Part shown: positions 33,266 to 43,253 of the stretch, one piece after another
Numbering within the stretch: the first letter of the stretch is position 1
Layout: each line of letters opens with the position of its first letter
NCBI GenBank assembly: GCA_022824025.1
Contig: JAJEBF010000009.1
Location: 1 to 47,411, forward strand
Length of the DNA: 47,411 nucleotides
Direction of reading: 5' to 3'
Origin: Caldilineaceae bacterium
GTDB taxonomy: Bacteria; Chloroflexota; Anaerolineae; Caldilineales; Caldilineaceae
Program-made: the position numbers and the translations under genes
Notes under the pieces: model-generated
Database searches by the model: none
Told to the model about the DNA's origin: nothing
What the model saw: only the letters and a program-made list of their open reading frames with translations

Positions 33266-33377
33266 TCAAGATTGGCGTATTTGTCGCTTATCCAATTCAG
33301 GACGGCAGCTTGCAGTTGCCTTCAAATCCGACAGTCTGCCCCAGAGCGGAACGCATCGGAAAGGAAGAGAAATCCCT

Positions 33378-33974
33378 ATGAATCAAACAATCCGTTCACG
33401 TACCCTTCGTGATACCCTGCCTGCCTGCCTGCTTGCGCTGCTCTTGGCGCTCGTCTTAATCGCTGCCGGGCCCGCCGTCGTATCCGCGCAGATACTCGAC
33501 CCCGGCCCTGGCGGGCAGCCCCCCCCGCCCGATCTTGGCAACCCAATGGGCCCCCCCGGCGGCCCTCCGGGCAGCGGCAATGGCGATAACGGCGACATGG
33601 GCGGCGGCATGGCAGCGCCCATTCCCAAGTCCAACCGCATCGTCCACCACGCCGCCACGCCCATACAGCTCGTAAAGACCGGCGACGACGGCCTCCACCT
33701 CTACTTCATCGGAGCCGACGGCAGCACCTTCACCGGTCCCGTCCTCAGCTCCTTCGCCGCCCTCGAGGAAATGCACCCGTCCGGAGCCGCCGTCTCCCTC
33801 TTCGACGGCAGCAACCCCTCGACCGGCCAGCCCGTCACCGTGGACTACCTGCCGGACGAAAACAGGATCTTCGTCAAAACCTTCTATCCCGCCGGCCACG
33901 ATAAATACAACCCGCACAAGGCCTACGACTTCACCGTCGACGACGAATATAAGGTCAAACACGTTAACTGGTAG
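33378..33974 (+). CDS. Secreted Gly/Pro-rich protein with small C-terminal domain
   Basis: The product has 198 residues. GGAAGAG lies upstream of the ATG. Signal peptide: LLALLLALVLIAAGPAVVSA then Q. A Gly/Pro/Asp-rich linker (~45 residues) follows. A ~110-residue domain with regularly spaced strands (PIQLVKTGDDGLHLYFIGAD, PVTVDYLPDENRIFVKTFY) ends KAYDFTVDDEYKVKHVNW. The end resembles that of the secreted protein at 29548. No catalytic motif and no Cys in the mature part. Well-formed promoters upstream suggest regulated expression. Function not recognised. Confidence 0.75.
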   Translation: MNQTIRSRTLRDTLPACLLALLLALVLIAAGPAVVSAQILDPGPGGQPPPPDLGNPMGPPGGPPGSGNGDNGDMGGGMAAPIPKSNRIVHHAATPIQLVKTGDDGLHLYFIGADGSTFTGPVLSSFAALEEMHPSGAAVSLFDGSNPSTGQPVTVDYLPDENRIFVKTFYPAGHDKYNPHKAYDFTVDDEYKVKHVNW

Positions 33975-34038
33975 CGCAGCGATGAAAAACGTGTCCCGGT
34001 CTCCGGGCGCATATGCCAACCCAATATCGTTAGTCAAT

Positions 34039-34079
34039 CTCCAACCGGCCCCGCGTCACACGCGCCGGACCGGTTGGAG
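34039..34079. terminator. Two-tier hairpin terminator
   Basis: CTCCAACCGG (34039-34048) pairs perfectly with CCGGTTGGAG (34070-34079). The loop contains a second small hairpin (CGCGT-CAC-ACGCG). It lies 65 bases after the stop codon of the secreted protein gene. Confidence 0.6.
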
Positions 34080-34264
34080 CAAGTCTTGTACACAGGAGCG
34101 GGATGCCTTTCCAATGCTTCTCCTAAGTATGGCTGCCCTGGGCGAACATCCGGGGAGGAGGGATCGCAAGGATGAGATAACCACCAACCAACCGGCACCA
34201 GTTTTCCCGCGCGGTCTGCGCCCCAAAAGCGCCCCCGCGCACCTTTGCAATGGAAATCTGAATG

Positions 34265-34294
34265 TTGCAGGCGGACCAGTCCCTGTTGTACAAT
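34265..34294 (+). promoter_or_regulatory. Putative promoter of the giant FN3 gene
   Basis: TTGCAG (34265-34270) and TACAAT (34289-34294) are 18 bases apart. It lies about 140 bases before the start codon; the gap 34080-34264 has no supported gene. Confidence 0.5.
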
Positions 34295-34436
34295 GCTCAA
34301 ATCTGGACTACACGCCAGTTCATTCACAAGTGACTGTCCGACAACATGGCGTTCCTAAACGGGCCAGTGAACCGTTTGGCCGCGACCAGGCCAAAGGATC
34401 GAACGGTTGCAATCAATGAATCAGGAGAGCCTACTT

Positions 34437-37400
34437 ATGGAGCTTATGACGTACAAGACACGTGCTGTGAGGACACTGAGCCTCCTAATCCTGGTCGCCC
34501 TGCTCGCGGCCTTGAATCCACCTTCCCTCACCGACAGCTCTGCCTTCGCGCAGACTGCCACAGTACCCGAGCTTGACTCCTCGGCTGACACCGCCAACCA
34601 GGTCGACCTGTCCTGGACCGCGGTGACCGACGCCGACGACTACGAGCTCTGGCGATGGGAGACATCGGAAGGATGGGTTGAAGTGGACGACTCCATCGAG
34701 GGGACGTCCTACTCAGACACCGGCGTCACCGCCGGCAACACCTACTACTACCAGGTCTCCGCCGACGGCGGGTCAACCTGGTCCAACCGGGTCAACGAGA
34801 CCGTAGGCGCATACGACGCCTCCACCCTCGCCGCGCCCACCGTCACCTCGAGCTCCGTCAGCCTCAGCTGGAGTGCCGTCACTGGCGCAACCAGCTATGC
34901 GCTCTGGCGCTTCGAGACCAGCTGGGCGCAGGTCGGCGGTGCCCTGACCGGGACCACCTACACCGACACCAGCGTCGAAATCGGCAAGACCTACTACTAC
35001 CAGGTCATGGCCAACGGGCCCAACGGCGACGGCGCATGGTCCAATCGCGTCGAGGCCGTCGTGCCCACGACCACGCCGGGCGCGCCGCTGAACTTCACCG
35101 CGACCCCGGGCGACGCGCAGGTCTCGCTCTCCTGGGATCCGCCCACCAGCGACGGCGGCGAAGCCCTCACCGGCTACCAGTACCGCTACCAGGCAGTCGG
35201 CGGCACATGGTCCGGCTGGATGGCCACCGCCCCGGCCCTGAGCCGCACCGCGACCGTGACCGGTCTCGCCAATGAGACCAACCACAACTTCGAGGTGCAG
35301 GCCGTCAACAGCAACGGCGCCGGCGCAACCGCCGCCGACAGCGCGACGCCGATGTCGACCGTGCCGGGCATCCCCTCAGGTTTGGGGACGACCTCAACCG
35401 GTCCGACCGAGATCACGCTCAGCTGGTCCGCCGTCACTGGCGCCGCCAGCTACCAGCTCCAGCGCCGCACCAACGGCGGAGCCTGGGGCAGCCCGATGGA
35501 CGCCGGCAGCGGCACAACCTACACCGACACCGGCCTCGATCCCTCTACGACCTACGACTATGAGGTCCGGTCAGTCAACACCGCCGGCAGCAGCGGTTGG
35601 TCCGGTGTCGTCACCGCGTCCACAACCGCGGCAACGGCGCCCGACGCCGTCTCTGACCTGGCCGCGAGTGCCGGAGCCAGCAGCATCACGCTCACCTGGT
35701 CCGCGCCTGACAGCAACGGCGCCGACATCACCGGCTACACCATCGAGGTCTCCGACGACGGCAGCACAGGCTGGGCCAACCTCGCCTCGCCGGCCGCGAG
35801 TGCCACCTCTTATGAGCACATGAATCTCGGCCCCGGCACGACGAAGCACTATCGCATCACTGCCACGAACTCCGTCGGCACAAGCGACGCGTCGTCCACC
35901 GCCATGGCCTCCGTGGCCGCTGTGGCTCCGGGCAAACCGGTACTGACCGCAACCGCTGACGGATCGAACACGATCACTCTCAGTTGGATTGCTCCGGCCG
36001 ACACCGGTGGCGCACCCATCACAGGGTATACGCTCCAGGTCTCAAGCAACGGGACAACCGGTTGGACCAACCGCACGTCGCCGGCCGCGGACGCAACCTC
36101 GTATGACCACACAGGCCTTGCCGCCGGGACCACGCGGTACTACCGTATCAGTGCGCGCAACTCGGCCGGTTCCGGCGACTGGTCGGACGTGGACTCCGCC
36201 ACCACCACTGGCGCAGAGCCGCCCAGGGGTGAAACGCCTGACGGCTCGTCTCCGCAGAATCTGAGAGTGACGCCGCAAAGCCTGGCCGCCGATGCGGGCG
36301 TTGGCGTGAAGATGACCTCAATACTTATCGAGTGGGATGCGCCGACCAGTTTGCCGCAGGGCAGGACTCTCAATGACGACGGTGACGGAGCCACTTTCAA
36401 CGACGCTTACAGAGTGGAGGTGTGGAACGGCTCCACGCAAGCTTGGGATCCCGTAACGGACGATGCCACCACTTCTGTCGACGAACAGTTGTTGGACAGC
36501 GGCCTTACGGGCACGACGAAGTACACCTATCGCGTCGTCGCAATCTTCGATGACGACAGCATGGGCAAGTACTCCACGCAGGAGTCAGCGACAACCGTAG
36601 CTGTCTCACCGGCCATGCCAATGCTCACCGCGACGTCGATGGGCACCGACAAGATCATGCTCAGTTGGACCGTTGCCAACGATGGCGGCTCGGATGTCGT
36701 CAACTACGAACTCCAGGTGGCGCCCGACTCAGCTGGCTCGCCCGGCACATGGCGCGAAGTGGAGGACGATGAATCGACTGCCGATGGCGGAGACGGTACA
36801 CCTGATGATGGTGAAGTGACAACCCTGGCCGCGGTTGCGATGAGCTATACCCACGGGATGCTTAGTCCTGCGACGACGTTTCACTATCGCGTCCGGGCAG
36901 TGAACACCGTGGTTGACCCCGCGTCGACGCCAACCGGAGGCACTGCCGGCGAAAACGCAGCAAAGAGTGACTGGTCAGATACAAAGTCCGCCACCACGGG
37001 CATGGGTGTGCCGGGCATGCCAACCATAAACCGCGCTGACACCAATAACGACGGCACTATTGACGCCGTAGATAACAGTACTGGCGGCCAGCTTACGTTC
37101 ACTTGGGCAGCTCCGGCTACCAACGGTGGCGCGGAAATCACCGCTTACATACTTGAGCGGTTGGATGGGAATGAGTGGGTGCTCATCCGGGAGGCGGACC
37201 AGAACACCTTAAACTATCAAGACGGTGATAGTACTAATTCTCCACTTGCCGGCATGGTGACTAGGCACTACCGCGTCGCCGCCAGGAATGCAAACGGCGT
37301 CGGGCCCTGGGCAGAAGCGTCCGGGACCACTGCCGCGGGAGTGCCGTCCGCGCCTAAACTGGCAGCGACGGTCAATGGGCCGAACAGCATCACCCTTAGT

Positions 37401-39863
37401 TGGACCCGGCCGGCCAACGGTGGCTCAGATATCACCGGATACACTATCCAGGTACCCAATGCTGACGGATCAGACTTCATAGATGCGACGGACACTGACC
37501 TGACCGGCCTGACTTCCCCGTCTACGCTGACAGCAACCGATGAGGAACTTACGGCCGGAACGGCGATGAGGTACCGCATAGTGGCGGTTAATGGCGTGGG
37601 CAATAGCCAACCATCAAACGAAGTGACCGCCACAACCTCAATGGGCGGTGTGCCGGGTGCCCCCACGTGGGACACCACTGCTGCGCTAACGCCCGCGCCG
37701 ACATCCGTCACAATCAACTGGGTTGCGCCGCAGGTCGGTGCCGCCGATGACCCCTCGGTCACCGGCTACGACATCGCCATGTGGGTGGACGGCCAGTGGA
37801 CCGTCATCGCAAGCAACATTGCCACAGATCCGACAGAGTATGTCGAGAGTGGCCTGTCAGGCGACACAACCTACTACTTCAGCGTCCGTGCCAGAAGCGC
37901 CAACGGCGTCGGCGCGTGGTCAATAGTCCGGTCCACCACCACCCTAGCGGGAGCCCCGGGTAAGCCGGTGCTGACCGCGACGCCCGATGGCGCGACCAAG
38001 ATCGTGCTCACCTGGACCGCGCCTGAAGACGGCGGCAGGGCGATCACGAATTACCTCGTCCAGGTCTCAAATAACGGCACCGCAGGCTGGGGACCCCTGC
38101 AAGCCTCACCGGGTACCGACGACTATCAAAATACGGCCGATATCACTGGAATTGGAGTTGCCACGAACGTGGTATTGCCGGCTGGTTCCACTGATCCGGC
38201 TCCTCCGCTCACCGTCTCCCATGACGAAGATATTACCGGCCTTACTAGGAAGTTCTATCGCGTCCTTGCCGCCAATGGCACCGTCACGGACGCTGTGAAT
38301 CGGGGTATGTGGTCGGATGTGAAGTCCGCCACCACACCCGCAGGCAAGCCGGCAATTGTGGTTCTAGAAGTCGCGCCGACTCCTGAACTGGCTGACAAGT
38401 TCGTGATCAGTTGGATGGCGCCGGCCAACGGCGGCTCGGCCATCACTGGCTACCAGATCCAGATCTGGGAAGACGGTGCCTGGGCCGACCTAGAGACCGT
38501 TGGAGGCAGCATGTCCTCCTATACACACGAACCCATCCCGGGCGCGACGACGAATTACTACCGGGTTCGCGCAATGAACGCCGTCGGCTACGGCCCTTGG
38601 TCGACTTCGCAGTCCCGTACCACGGTCGCGGGCAGGCCGGGAGCCCCCGAGCTGCACGCCAGCGAGAACGGTACGACCGAGATCCGGCTAACTTGGACAG
38701 CCCCTGCGACAGGTGAGGCGGCAGGTGCCACTGGCATAACTAACTACCAGATTCAAGTCTCTGACGACGGCCAGACCGCCTGGACCGCACCGGAGACGAG
38801 CACAACCATCGTAGACGGGCAGAGGGTGCATCAGACCGTCGACGATACCAATACGGGTGATGTCAATGAAGCTACGATGACAAACTACACCCACTCAAGT
38901 CTAGATCCGTCCACGACCAAGCACTACCGCGTACGTGCCGTGAATGGTCAGGGTGTAGGACCGTGGTCCAACGTGGCTATGGCCACCACCACGGGAGGCA
39001 CACCGGGCCGGCCTGAGCTGAATGCGACGGCCTCCGGGACGAGCATGATCAACCTCGCCTGGACCCCGCCCGAAGGAGACGGCGGTTCCGCCATCACCGG
39101 CTACGAGATCGAGTACTGGGACGGCTCCAACGGCTGGATGGCCCTTACGTCGACCGGAGCTAGCGTGACCTCGCATACGCACAGGAATATCGCTGGCGGT
39201 ACCACCAAGTACTACCGCATACGTGCCCTCAATTCCGGTGGAAACGGCCTCTGGTCGACAGTTGAATATGCAACCACCGCGACTGCGGCCCCGTCACCGC
39301 CGACGCTGACTGCAATGGCGGACGGCGCCACTAAGATTGAGCTCACTTGGACGGCTGGGCACGATGGCGGCCTGACCATCACCAGGTACCACCTCCAGCA
39401 CTCGACGAACGCAGGAGGCACTTGGGCTGACATCAACAACAACATCATGAGTACGATGATGATGTCACACACCGACATGGATGGTCTGACCGGTGGCGTA
39501 ACGAAGCACTACCGCATCCGTGCCATGAACTCCAAGGGCTGGAGTGGCTGGTCACCGTTGGCCTCCGCCACCACCGCTCGCTCGGCTCCTGGCAAGGCAA
39601 CTCTGACTGCTGTTGGACTTACACGTGGCAGAATCCTGCTCGATTGGGAGGCGGCAAGCGGCGGCTCAACGATCACCCGCTACGAGCTTCAGAAGTGGGA
39701 CAGCTCCAAGCGCAGGTGGGAGGATCTGAGTACTACAACCGCGATGAGCTACACGGACAGCGGGCTGACGGCAGGTACGAGGTACTACTACCGTGTGCGT
39801 GCTGTCAACGCCATGGGTGAAGGGGATTGGTCGACATTCGCTTACAGCACACCCACTAACTAG
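34437..39863 (+). CDS. Giant secreted protein of 17 FN3 modules
   Basis: ATG 34437 has AGGAGA upstream and gives 1808 residues; in-frame TTG 34407 is an alternative. Signal peptide: TLSLLILVALLAALNPPSLT. Two short Trp-rich modules of the type common in this window (DYELWRWETSEGW) come first. About fifteen canonical FN3 modules follow, each ~95 residues. They are recognised by SITLSW.AP near the start, YYRV.A.N..G in the middle and ATT...P at the border. The ninth module begins with a calcium-loop-like DTNNDGTIDAVD. No anchor or enzyme domain is visible at the C-terminus. It would form a long extracellular rod for adhesion or matrix. A 12-bp terminator hairpin follows. Confidence 0.92.
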   Translation: MELMTYKTRAVRTLSLLILVALLAALNPPSLTDSSAFAQTATVPELDSSADTANQVDLSWTAVTDADDYELWRWETSEGWVEVDDSIEGTSYSDTGVTAGNTYYYQVSADGGSTWSNRVNETVGAYDASTLAAPTVTSSSVSLSWSAVTGATSYALWRFETSWAQVGGALTGTTYTDTSVEIGKTYYYQVMANGPNGDGAWSNRVEAVVPTTTPGAPLNFTATPGDAQVSLSWDPPTSDGGEALTGYQYRYQAVGGTWSGWMATAPALSRTATVTGLANETNHNFEVQAVNSNGAGATAADSATPMSTVPGIPSGLGTTSTGPTEITLSWSAVTGAASYQLQRRTNGGAWGSPMDAGSGTTYTDTGLDPSTTYDYEVRSVNTAGSSGWSGVVTASTTAATAPDAVSDLAASAGASSITLTWSAPDSNGADITGYTIEVSDDGSTGWANLASPAASATSYEHMNLGPGTTKHYRITATNSVGTSDASSTAMASVAAVAPGKPVLTATADGSNTITLSWIAPADTGGAPITGYTLQVSSNGTTGWTNRTSPAADATSYDHTGLAAGTTRYYRISARNSAGSGDWSDVDSATTTGAEPPRGETPDGSSPQNLRVTPQSLAADAGVGVKMTSILIEWDAPTSLPQGRTLNDDGDGATFNDAYRVEVWNGSTQAWDPVTDDATTSVDEQLLDSGLTGTTKYTYRVVAIFDDDSMGKYSTQESATTVAVSPAMPMLTATSMGTDKIMLSWTVANDGGSDVVNYELQVAPDSAGSPGTWREVEDDESTADGGDGTPDDGEVTTLAAVAMSYTHGMLSPATTFHYRVRAVNTVVDPASTPTGGTAGENAAKSDWSDTKSATTGMGVPGMPTINRADTNNDGTIDAVDNSTGGQLTFTWAAPATNGGAEITAYILERLDGNEWVLIREADQNTLNYQDGDSTNSPLAGMVTRHYRVAARNANGVGPWAEASGTTAAGVPSAPKLAATVNGPNSITLSWTRPANGGSDITGYTIQVPNADGSDFIDATDTDLTGLTSPSTLTATDEELTAGTAMRYRIVAVNGVGNSQPSNEVTATTSMGGVPGAPTWDTTAALTPAPTSVTINWVAPQVGAADDPSVTGYDIAMWVDGQWTVIASNIATDPTEYVESGLSGDTTYYFSVRARSANGVGAWSIVRSTTTLAGAPGKPVLTATPDGATKIVLTWTAPEDGGRAITNYLVQVSNNGTAGWGPLQASPGTDDYQNTADITGIGVATNVVLPAGSTDPAPPLTVSHDEDITGLTRKFYRVLAANGTVTDAVNRGMWSDVKSATTPAGKPAIVVLEVAPTPELADKFVISWMAPANGGSAITGYQIQIWEDGAWADLETVGGSMSSYTHEPIPGATTNYYRVRAMNAVGYGPWSTSQSRTTVAGRPGAPELHASENGTTEIRLTWTAPATGEAAGATGITNYQIQVSDDGQTAWTAPETSTTIVDGQRVHQTVDDTNTGDVNEATMTNYTHSSLDPSTTKHYRVRAVNGQGVGPWSNVAMATTTGGTPGRPELNATASGTSMINLAWTPPEGDGGSAITGYEIEYWDGSNGWMALTSTGASVTSHTHRNIAGGTTKYYRIRALNSGGNGLWSTVEYATTATAAPSPPTLTAMADGATKIELTWTAGHDGGLTITRYHLQHSTNAGGTWADINNNIMSTMMMSHTDMDGLTGGVTKHYRIRAMNSKGWSGWSPLASATTARSAPGKATLTAVGLTRGRILLDWEAASGGSTITRYELQKWDSSKRRWEDLSTTTAMSYTDSGLTAGTRYYYRVRAVNAMGEGDWSTFAYSTPTN

Positions 39864-39953
39864 CGACAAGCTCCCTCCGAGCTCAGCCTGACGGGGTTCG
39901 GAGGATGGAGCAGGGATGGGTCTCAGCCGGGGCCCATCCCCCGATAAGTAAAC

Positions 39954-39997
39954 AACGACCGCCGCAGCGGCCCTCACAGGCAACAGCGGCGGTCGTT
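39954..39997 (+). terminator. Strong hairpin terminator with 12-bp perfect stem
   Basis: AACGACCGCCGC (39954-39965) pairs with GCGGCGGTCGTT (39986-39997) around a 20-base loop, followed by TCG and a T/C-rich run, 90 bases after the FN3 stop. A near copy with one stem mismatch lies at 45541. Confidence 0.75.
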
Positions 39998-40490
39998 TCG
40001 TTCCCCGCTCTCCACCCTTCCCGCCCCGCCCCCATCCACAGCGCCGCCGCCTCTGTCCGCTGTTCCCCCGCCCTTCCACCGCCCTTCCCCCGCAGTTCCC
40101 CCGCCCCACCCCGCCGCGTCATCAGCAGAAAAAAGGTGTCTAAGGTCTTCTCCGCGCCCCTTCGCGGACAAAAGGTGTCGCCGTCCCGCCCTTCCCCCTG
40201 GCCCCTAACCCCAGCTGTTCGTCCTCCGCGCCCCTCTGCGTCCCCCTCCACAAATCCATAAATCCCAGCCCTCCCCATCCACAAATCCACGAATCCACAA
40301 ATCCATAAATCCCAGTCCTCCCCATCCACAAATCCATAAATCCATAAATCCCAGTCCTCCCCATCCACAAATCCAAAAATCCCCGTCCTTCGCGGATCAC
40401 TCGCCGTTCAACTGCCCACCGACCACCGACCACTGCCCACTGCCCACCGACCACTGACCACTGACCACTGACCACTGACCACTGACCACT
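39998..40490. repeat. Repeat spacer: copied block, AATCC-type array and heptamer array
   Basis: 39998-40230 contains the block also found at 45583-45775. AATCC-type units (CCCATCCACAAATCC, ATAAATCCCAGTCCTCC) span 40249-40388. CCACTGA/CCACCGA/CCACTGC units span 40410-40490. No gene is supported from 39864 to 40824. Confidence 0.88.
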
Positions 40491-40538
40491 GCCCTTCCGC
40501 CGTTGACGCGGTGACTGCGCGACAGGAATTTTGCATAC

Positions 40539-40565
40539 TTGACAAACAGATTAGAAGGCTATAAG
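40539..40565 (+). promoter_or_regulatory. Possible promoter for the small coiled-coil gene
   Basis: TTGACA (40539-40544) and TATAAG (40560-40565) are separated by 15 bases, shorter than ideal. Confidence 0.3.
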
Positions 40566-40824
40566 GTGTCCATGGATGGGAGCCTCTCTCCCCACTGCAG
40601 CCTAACCCACCGAAATTCAGTGGATCCCTAATCCATCAGCGCTAGGACGGGAATGATCATGCCGTCATCGCGCATAGCGCTAAAGAAGCCGTAAAGAAGG
40701 CGAGGTCTGCCTTCTGAGAGTGAAATCGACCCAATAGTCCCTGTTAAACCCGAAAAAATCGCAAAAGCGCTTGTCAGAGTCGCGGAGCGAAAAGGAGAAG
40801 AACGCCGAAAGGAGTTCGCGTGAC

Positions 40825-41067
40825 ATGACCGCTCAAGCTGACAGCTCTCTTTCCATTCAGTTGGCCCAGCTTGAAACAAAACACGAAATTCTGAAGGAAC
40901 GTGTTGATAATCAGGAAGCCAAAACGGAGGGAATGCGCGAAAGACTGACCAGCATAGATGTGTCGATTGGTAAGATTAAAACGGAGCTCACCTGGATAAA
41001 GTGGGTTCTGCTGGTCGGGGTTCCTGGCCTATTGGTTTTGCAAGGCTGGGAGTTGTTTGCCAAGTAA
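40825..41067 (+). CDS. Small coiled-coil protein with C-terminal membrane anchor
   Basis: ATG 40825 has AGGAG ten bases upstream and gives 80 residues. An in-frame TTG at 40771 would add residues that overlap the ribosome binding site. Residues ~8-55 are heptad-like (LAQLETKHEILKERVDNQEA). Residues ~57-76 form a membrane segment (WIKWVLLVGVPGLLVLQGW). It is the same architecture as the proteins at 5532 and 44761, but the sequences differ. A strong terminator follows, so it is a monocistronic gene. Architecture resembles XhlA/DUF1640-type proteins; function unknown. Confidence 0.72.
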   Translation: MTAQADSSLSIQLAQLETKHEILKERVDNQEAKTEGMRERLTSIDVSIGKIKTELTWIKWVLLVGVPGLLVLQGWELFAK

Positions 41068-41104
41068 CTGATTTGCAACACACGCCTGCGAAAGCTGGGT
41101 CGCT

Positions 41105-41141
41105 AAGCCCGTCAGCATTGAAACTGACGGGCTTCTTGTTT
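41105..41141 (+). terminator. Rho-independent terminator
   Basis: AAGCCCGTCAG (41105-41115) pairs perfectly with CTGACGGGCTT (41124-41134), followed by CTTGTTTTC. It lies 37 bases after the small coiled-coil gene. Confidence 0.88.
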
Positions 41142-41694
41142 TCTGAATCTTGGAGCTCATTGTCAACTGGGTTGCAGGATTTGTCATCGGCCTCAGATCC
41201 GGAACGATAGGAGAAGTAGCATCCACTCCGATTCCCGGGCGCCCGTACACAGTTCAACGACTGACGCGTTTCAAATGTTACTGCTGCGTCTGTCCCGACA
41301 ACCACCTGCACGACCAAAATTTCTGCGCTGTCAGGCGTCTCGGCACAAGGATATTCTTCCGGATCACTGGCAAGAGTTATAGAGTGCGATCTGTAAACAG
41401 GGGATGCCCTGCTATGGCCACTGTCATCCACAAGTGCGCCAACTGTTCGTTGCTGTTCCAGCTTGTCAACTCGCCATGTCAAGGCCGCCGCTGACACAGC
41501 CCTGGCCGCCTTTGAACAGCCCGGCCGCCTGAACTGCAGTTCCCCTTCCCCCTCGCGCTTCTCCCCTGCCGTTCCCCCGCCGTTCCCCTGCCCTTCCCCT
41601 GCGGTTCTCCCGCCGTTCAACTGACCACCCACCACTGCCCACTGCCCTTCCGCCGTTCCCCTGCCCTTCCGCCGCTCCGCGAGTTCGCGCATGT
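41142..41694. other. Spacer with cassette sequence, no gene supported
   Basis: 41142-41500 has moderate GC and long open frames on both strands but no recognisable product. 41520-41690 is the usual CCGTTCCCC cassette with a short CCACCCACCACTGCCCACTG array at 41619-41645. Confidence 0.4.
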
Positions 41695-41722
41695 TTGACA
41701 TTTCATTCAGGAATTATATAGT
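41695..41722 (+). promoter_or_regulatory. Strong sigma-70-type promoter of the ATPase/nuclease-like operon
   Basis: TTGACA (41695-41700) and TATAGT (41717-41722) are spaced by 16 bases. Transcription would start near 41729, so the ATG at 41811 is favoured over the in-frame TTG at 41733. Confidence 0.65.
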
Positions 41723-41810
41723 GTAGGAGCAATTGGATAGGGTGCAGCCAGCCATTACGCAACGGCCATTCAACACTTGCCTGGAAAATAGGACGAGTAG
41801 GTCACGGACA

Positions 41811-43253
41811 ATGAAGTTTACATTCAAGAATTTAGGCCCTGTCGATGGAGCTGAACTTGAGCTGGGAGACTTTACCATCATTTCCGGACGAAACAACACC
41901 GGCAAGACTCGTATAGTTTACGCTCTGTATGGCTTCATGACGACCTTCACAGCTCTGGTCGCAGAAAAAGCGGAACTGTTTTGTGAAAGCCACTTTCAAA
42001 AAGTGGCTCGTCTTTCCACGCTTGACATAGTCGACAAGCTGCGGACCGAAGGGGGGGTTGAATGGCAGGTTGCGAAGGAAGTTCTCATGGAGGAACAAAA
42101 CCGGCTAATTCAGGACGTCACACGAGAGTACTCAGATTTCGGAATCTCTCAGGTGTTCAATACGCCTAAATCGGAATTCCGGAACGCATCCTTGGAAGCA
42201 GAGCTTCGGATTGACCTGCCGGCAACTGGTCGCATAACACTGAACATTAGGAAAGACCTGGATCTGTCTATTCGGTATGACCAGGGCGCCTTCTCGCTAC
42301 GTCTGACAGGCACTGCATCTGCGAGTGATGACATTGTCGAGTCTTTCATATTGAAGTCCTCGCTTGAAAGGCTTTGCACATTCTTTTTCTTGCGAGACCC
42401 CTTTGAGCGCCGGATGAAGCCCTTTATTCTCTCATCAGCGCGCCATTCCATTCCACTGTTTATCAATGAGCTGGACTATGTCAGAAGCCAGGTCATGCGG
42501 GCAGTGCAACAGAAAGAGGATGGACAAAATGGGGGGGCCGATCAAAGTTCTGATCCTTTGAAGAACGTAAGTCGCTATGCACAACCTATTCATGACAACA
42601 TTGATTTCGTTAGAAGCATTCCTGCCAATGCCGAAAAGCACAACAATATTCCACAAAACATTCTTTCTGGTGGAATAGAGGCAATGATGGATGGACGATT
42701 CACAAGCATAAATGGCGCCCTTCGTTTTACTGCCTATGGCAACCACAAACTCAGTTTTGACATACCCTTGCACCTCGCCTCCTCGTCGGCTTGGGAAATG
42801 TCTGGTTTGTACTTTTTCTTAGGGTATTTGAAGGGCAATGACCAAATTAGTTTCTTGATTATTGATGAGCCGGAGAGCCACCTCGATGCTGAGAATCAGG
42901 TCATGCTTGCTCGTCTTTTGGCCCGATTAGTCAACTCTGGAACGAAGGTGCTTATCACAACACACAGCGACTTCATTCTCAGGGAGATCAACAACCTCAT
43001 TATGTTGAGCGGCGCCTACGATGAAAACGAGAAGGGCATAGAAGAATTTGGTTATGAAGAAAGAGACAAATTAAATCCCAGTCAAGTTGAAGCCTACTAT
43101 GCAAAAAATGGGACTCTGGTACCATGCGACTGGGATCAATTTGGTATCGAAATGCCAGTGATTGACGAAACGACGGAGTCGCTGAACAAGACAGGATCAG
43201 AGCTGGCTACCCGAATCATAAGAAAATCCAAGAGAAGCTCTCATGCAGTTTAA
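41811..43253 (+). CDS. AAA family (AAA_15/OLD-like) ATPase of a putative defence pair
   Basis: The product has 480 residues. The N-terminus reads MKFTFKNLGPVDGAELELGD, then FTIISGRNNTGKT with Walker A at residues 26-33. A long insertion (~60-320) is largely helical, with basic and acidic patches. Walker B is SFLIIDEPESHLD (Asp352, Glu353), and ITTHSDF carries the H-loop His385. This is the SMC-like ATPase core used in many phage-defence and Abi systems (for example PARIS, Gabija-like, RloB-associated). It overlaps the next gene by 11 bases, so the two are translationally coupled. GC is ~46-48 percent, well below the surroundings, suggesting horizontal origin. No TOPRIM domain is visible in it. 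Confidence 0.82.
   Translation: MKFTFKNLGPVDGAELELGDFTIISGRNNTGKTRIVYALYGFMTTFTALVAEKAELFCESHFQKVARLSTLDIVDKLRTEGGVEWQVAKEVLMEEQNRLIQDVTREYSDFGISQVFNTPKSEFRNASLEAELRIDLPATGRITLNIRKDLDLSIRYDQGAFSLRLTGTASASDDIVESFILKSSLERLCTFFFLRDPFERRMKPFILSSARHSIPLFINELDYVRSQVMRAVQQKEDGQNGGADQSSDPLKNVSRYAQPIHDNIDFVRSIPANAEKHNNIPQNILSGGIEAMMDGRFTSINGALRFTAYGNHKLSFDIPLHLASSSAWEMSGLYFFLGYLKGNDQISFLIIDEPESHLDAENQVMLARLLARLVNSGTKVLITTHSDFILREINNLIMLSGAYDENEKGIEEFGYEERDKLNPSQVEAYYAKNGTLVPCDWDQFGIEMPVIDETTESLNKTGSELATRIIRKSKRSSHAV

Noticed and set aside
33982..34419. A 145-codon frame between two secreted protein genes
   Set aside because: It crosses a two-tier terminator hairpin and a promoter, and its product has no family features.
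40628..40879. An 83-codon minus-strand frame overlapping the small coiled-coil gene
   Set aside because: It looks moderately protein-like but has no ribosome binding site and runs through the start region of a better supported gene.
40988..41701. A 237-codon minus-strand frame after the small coiled-coil gene
   Set aside because: It covers a clear terminator and repeat cassettes, and no domain can be recognised.
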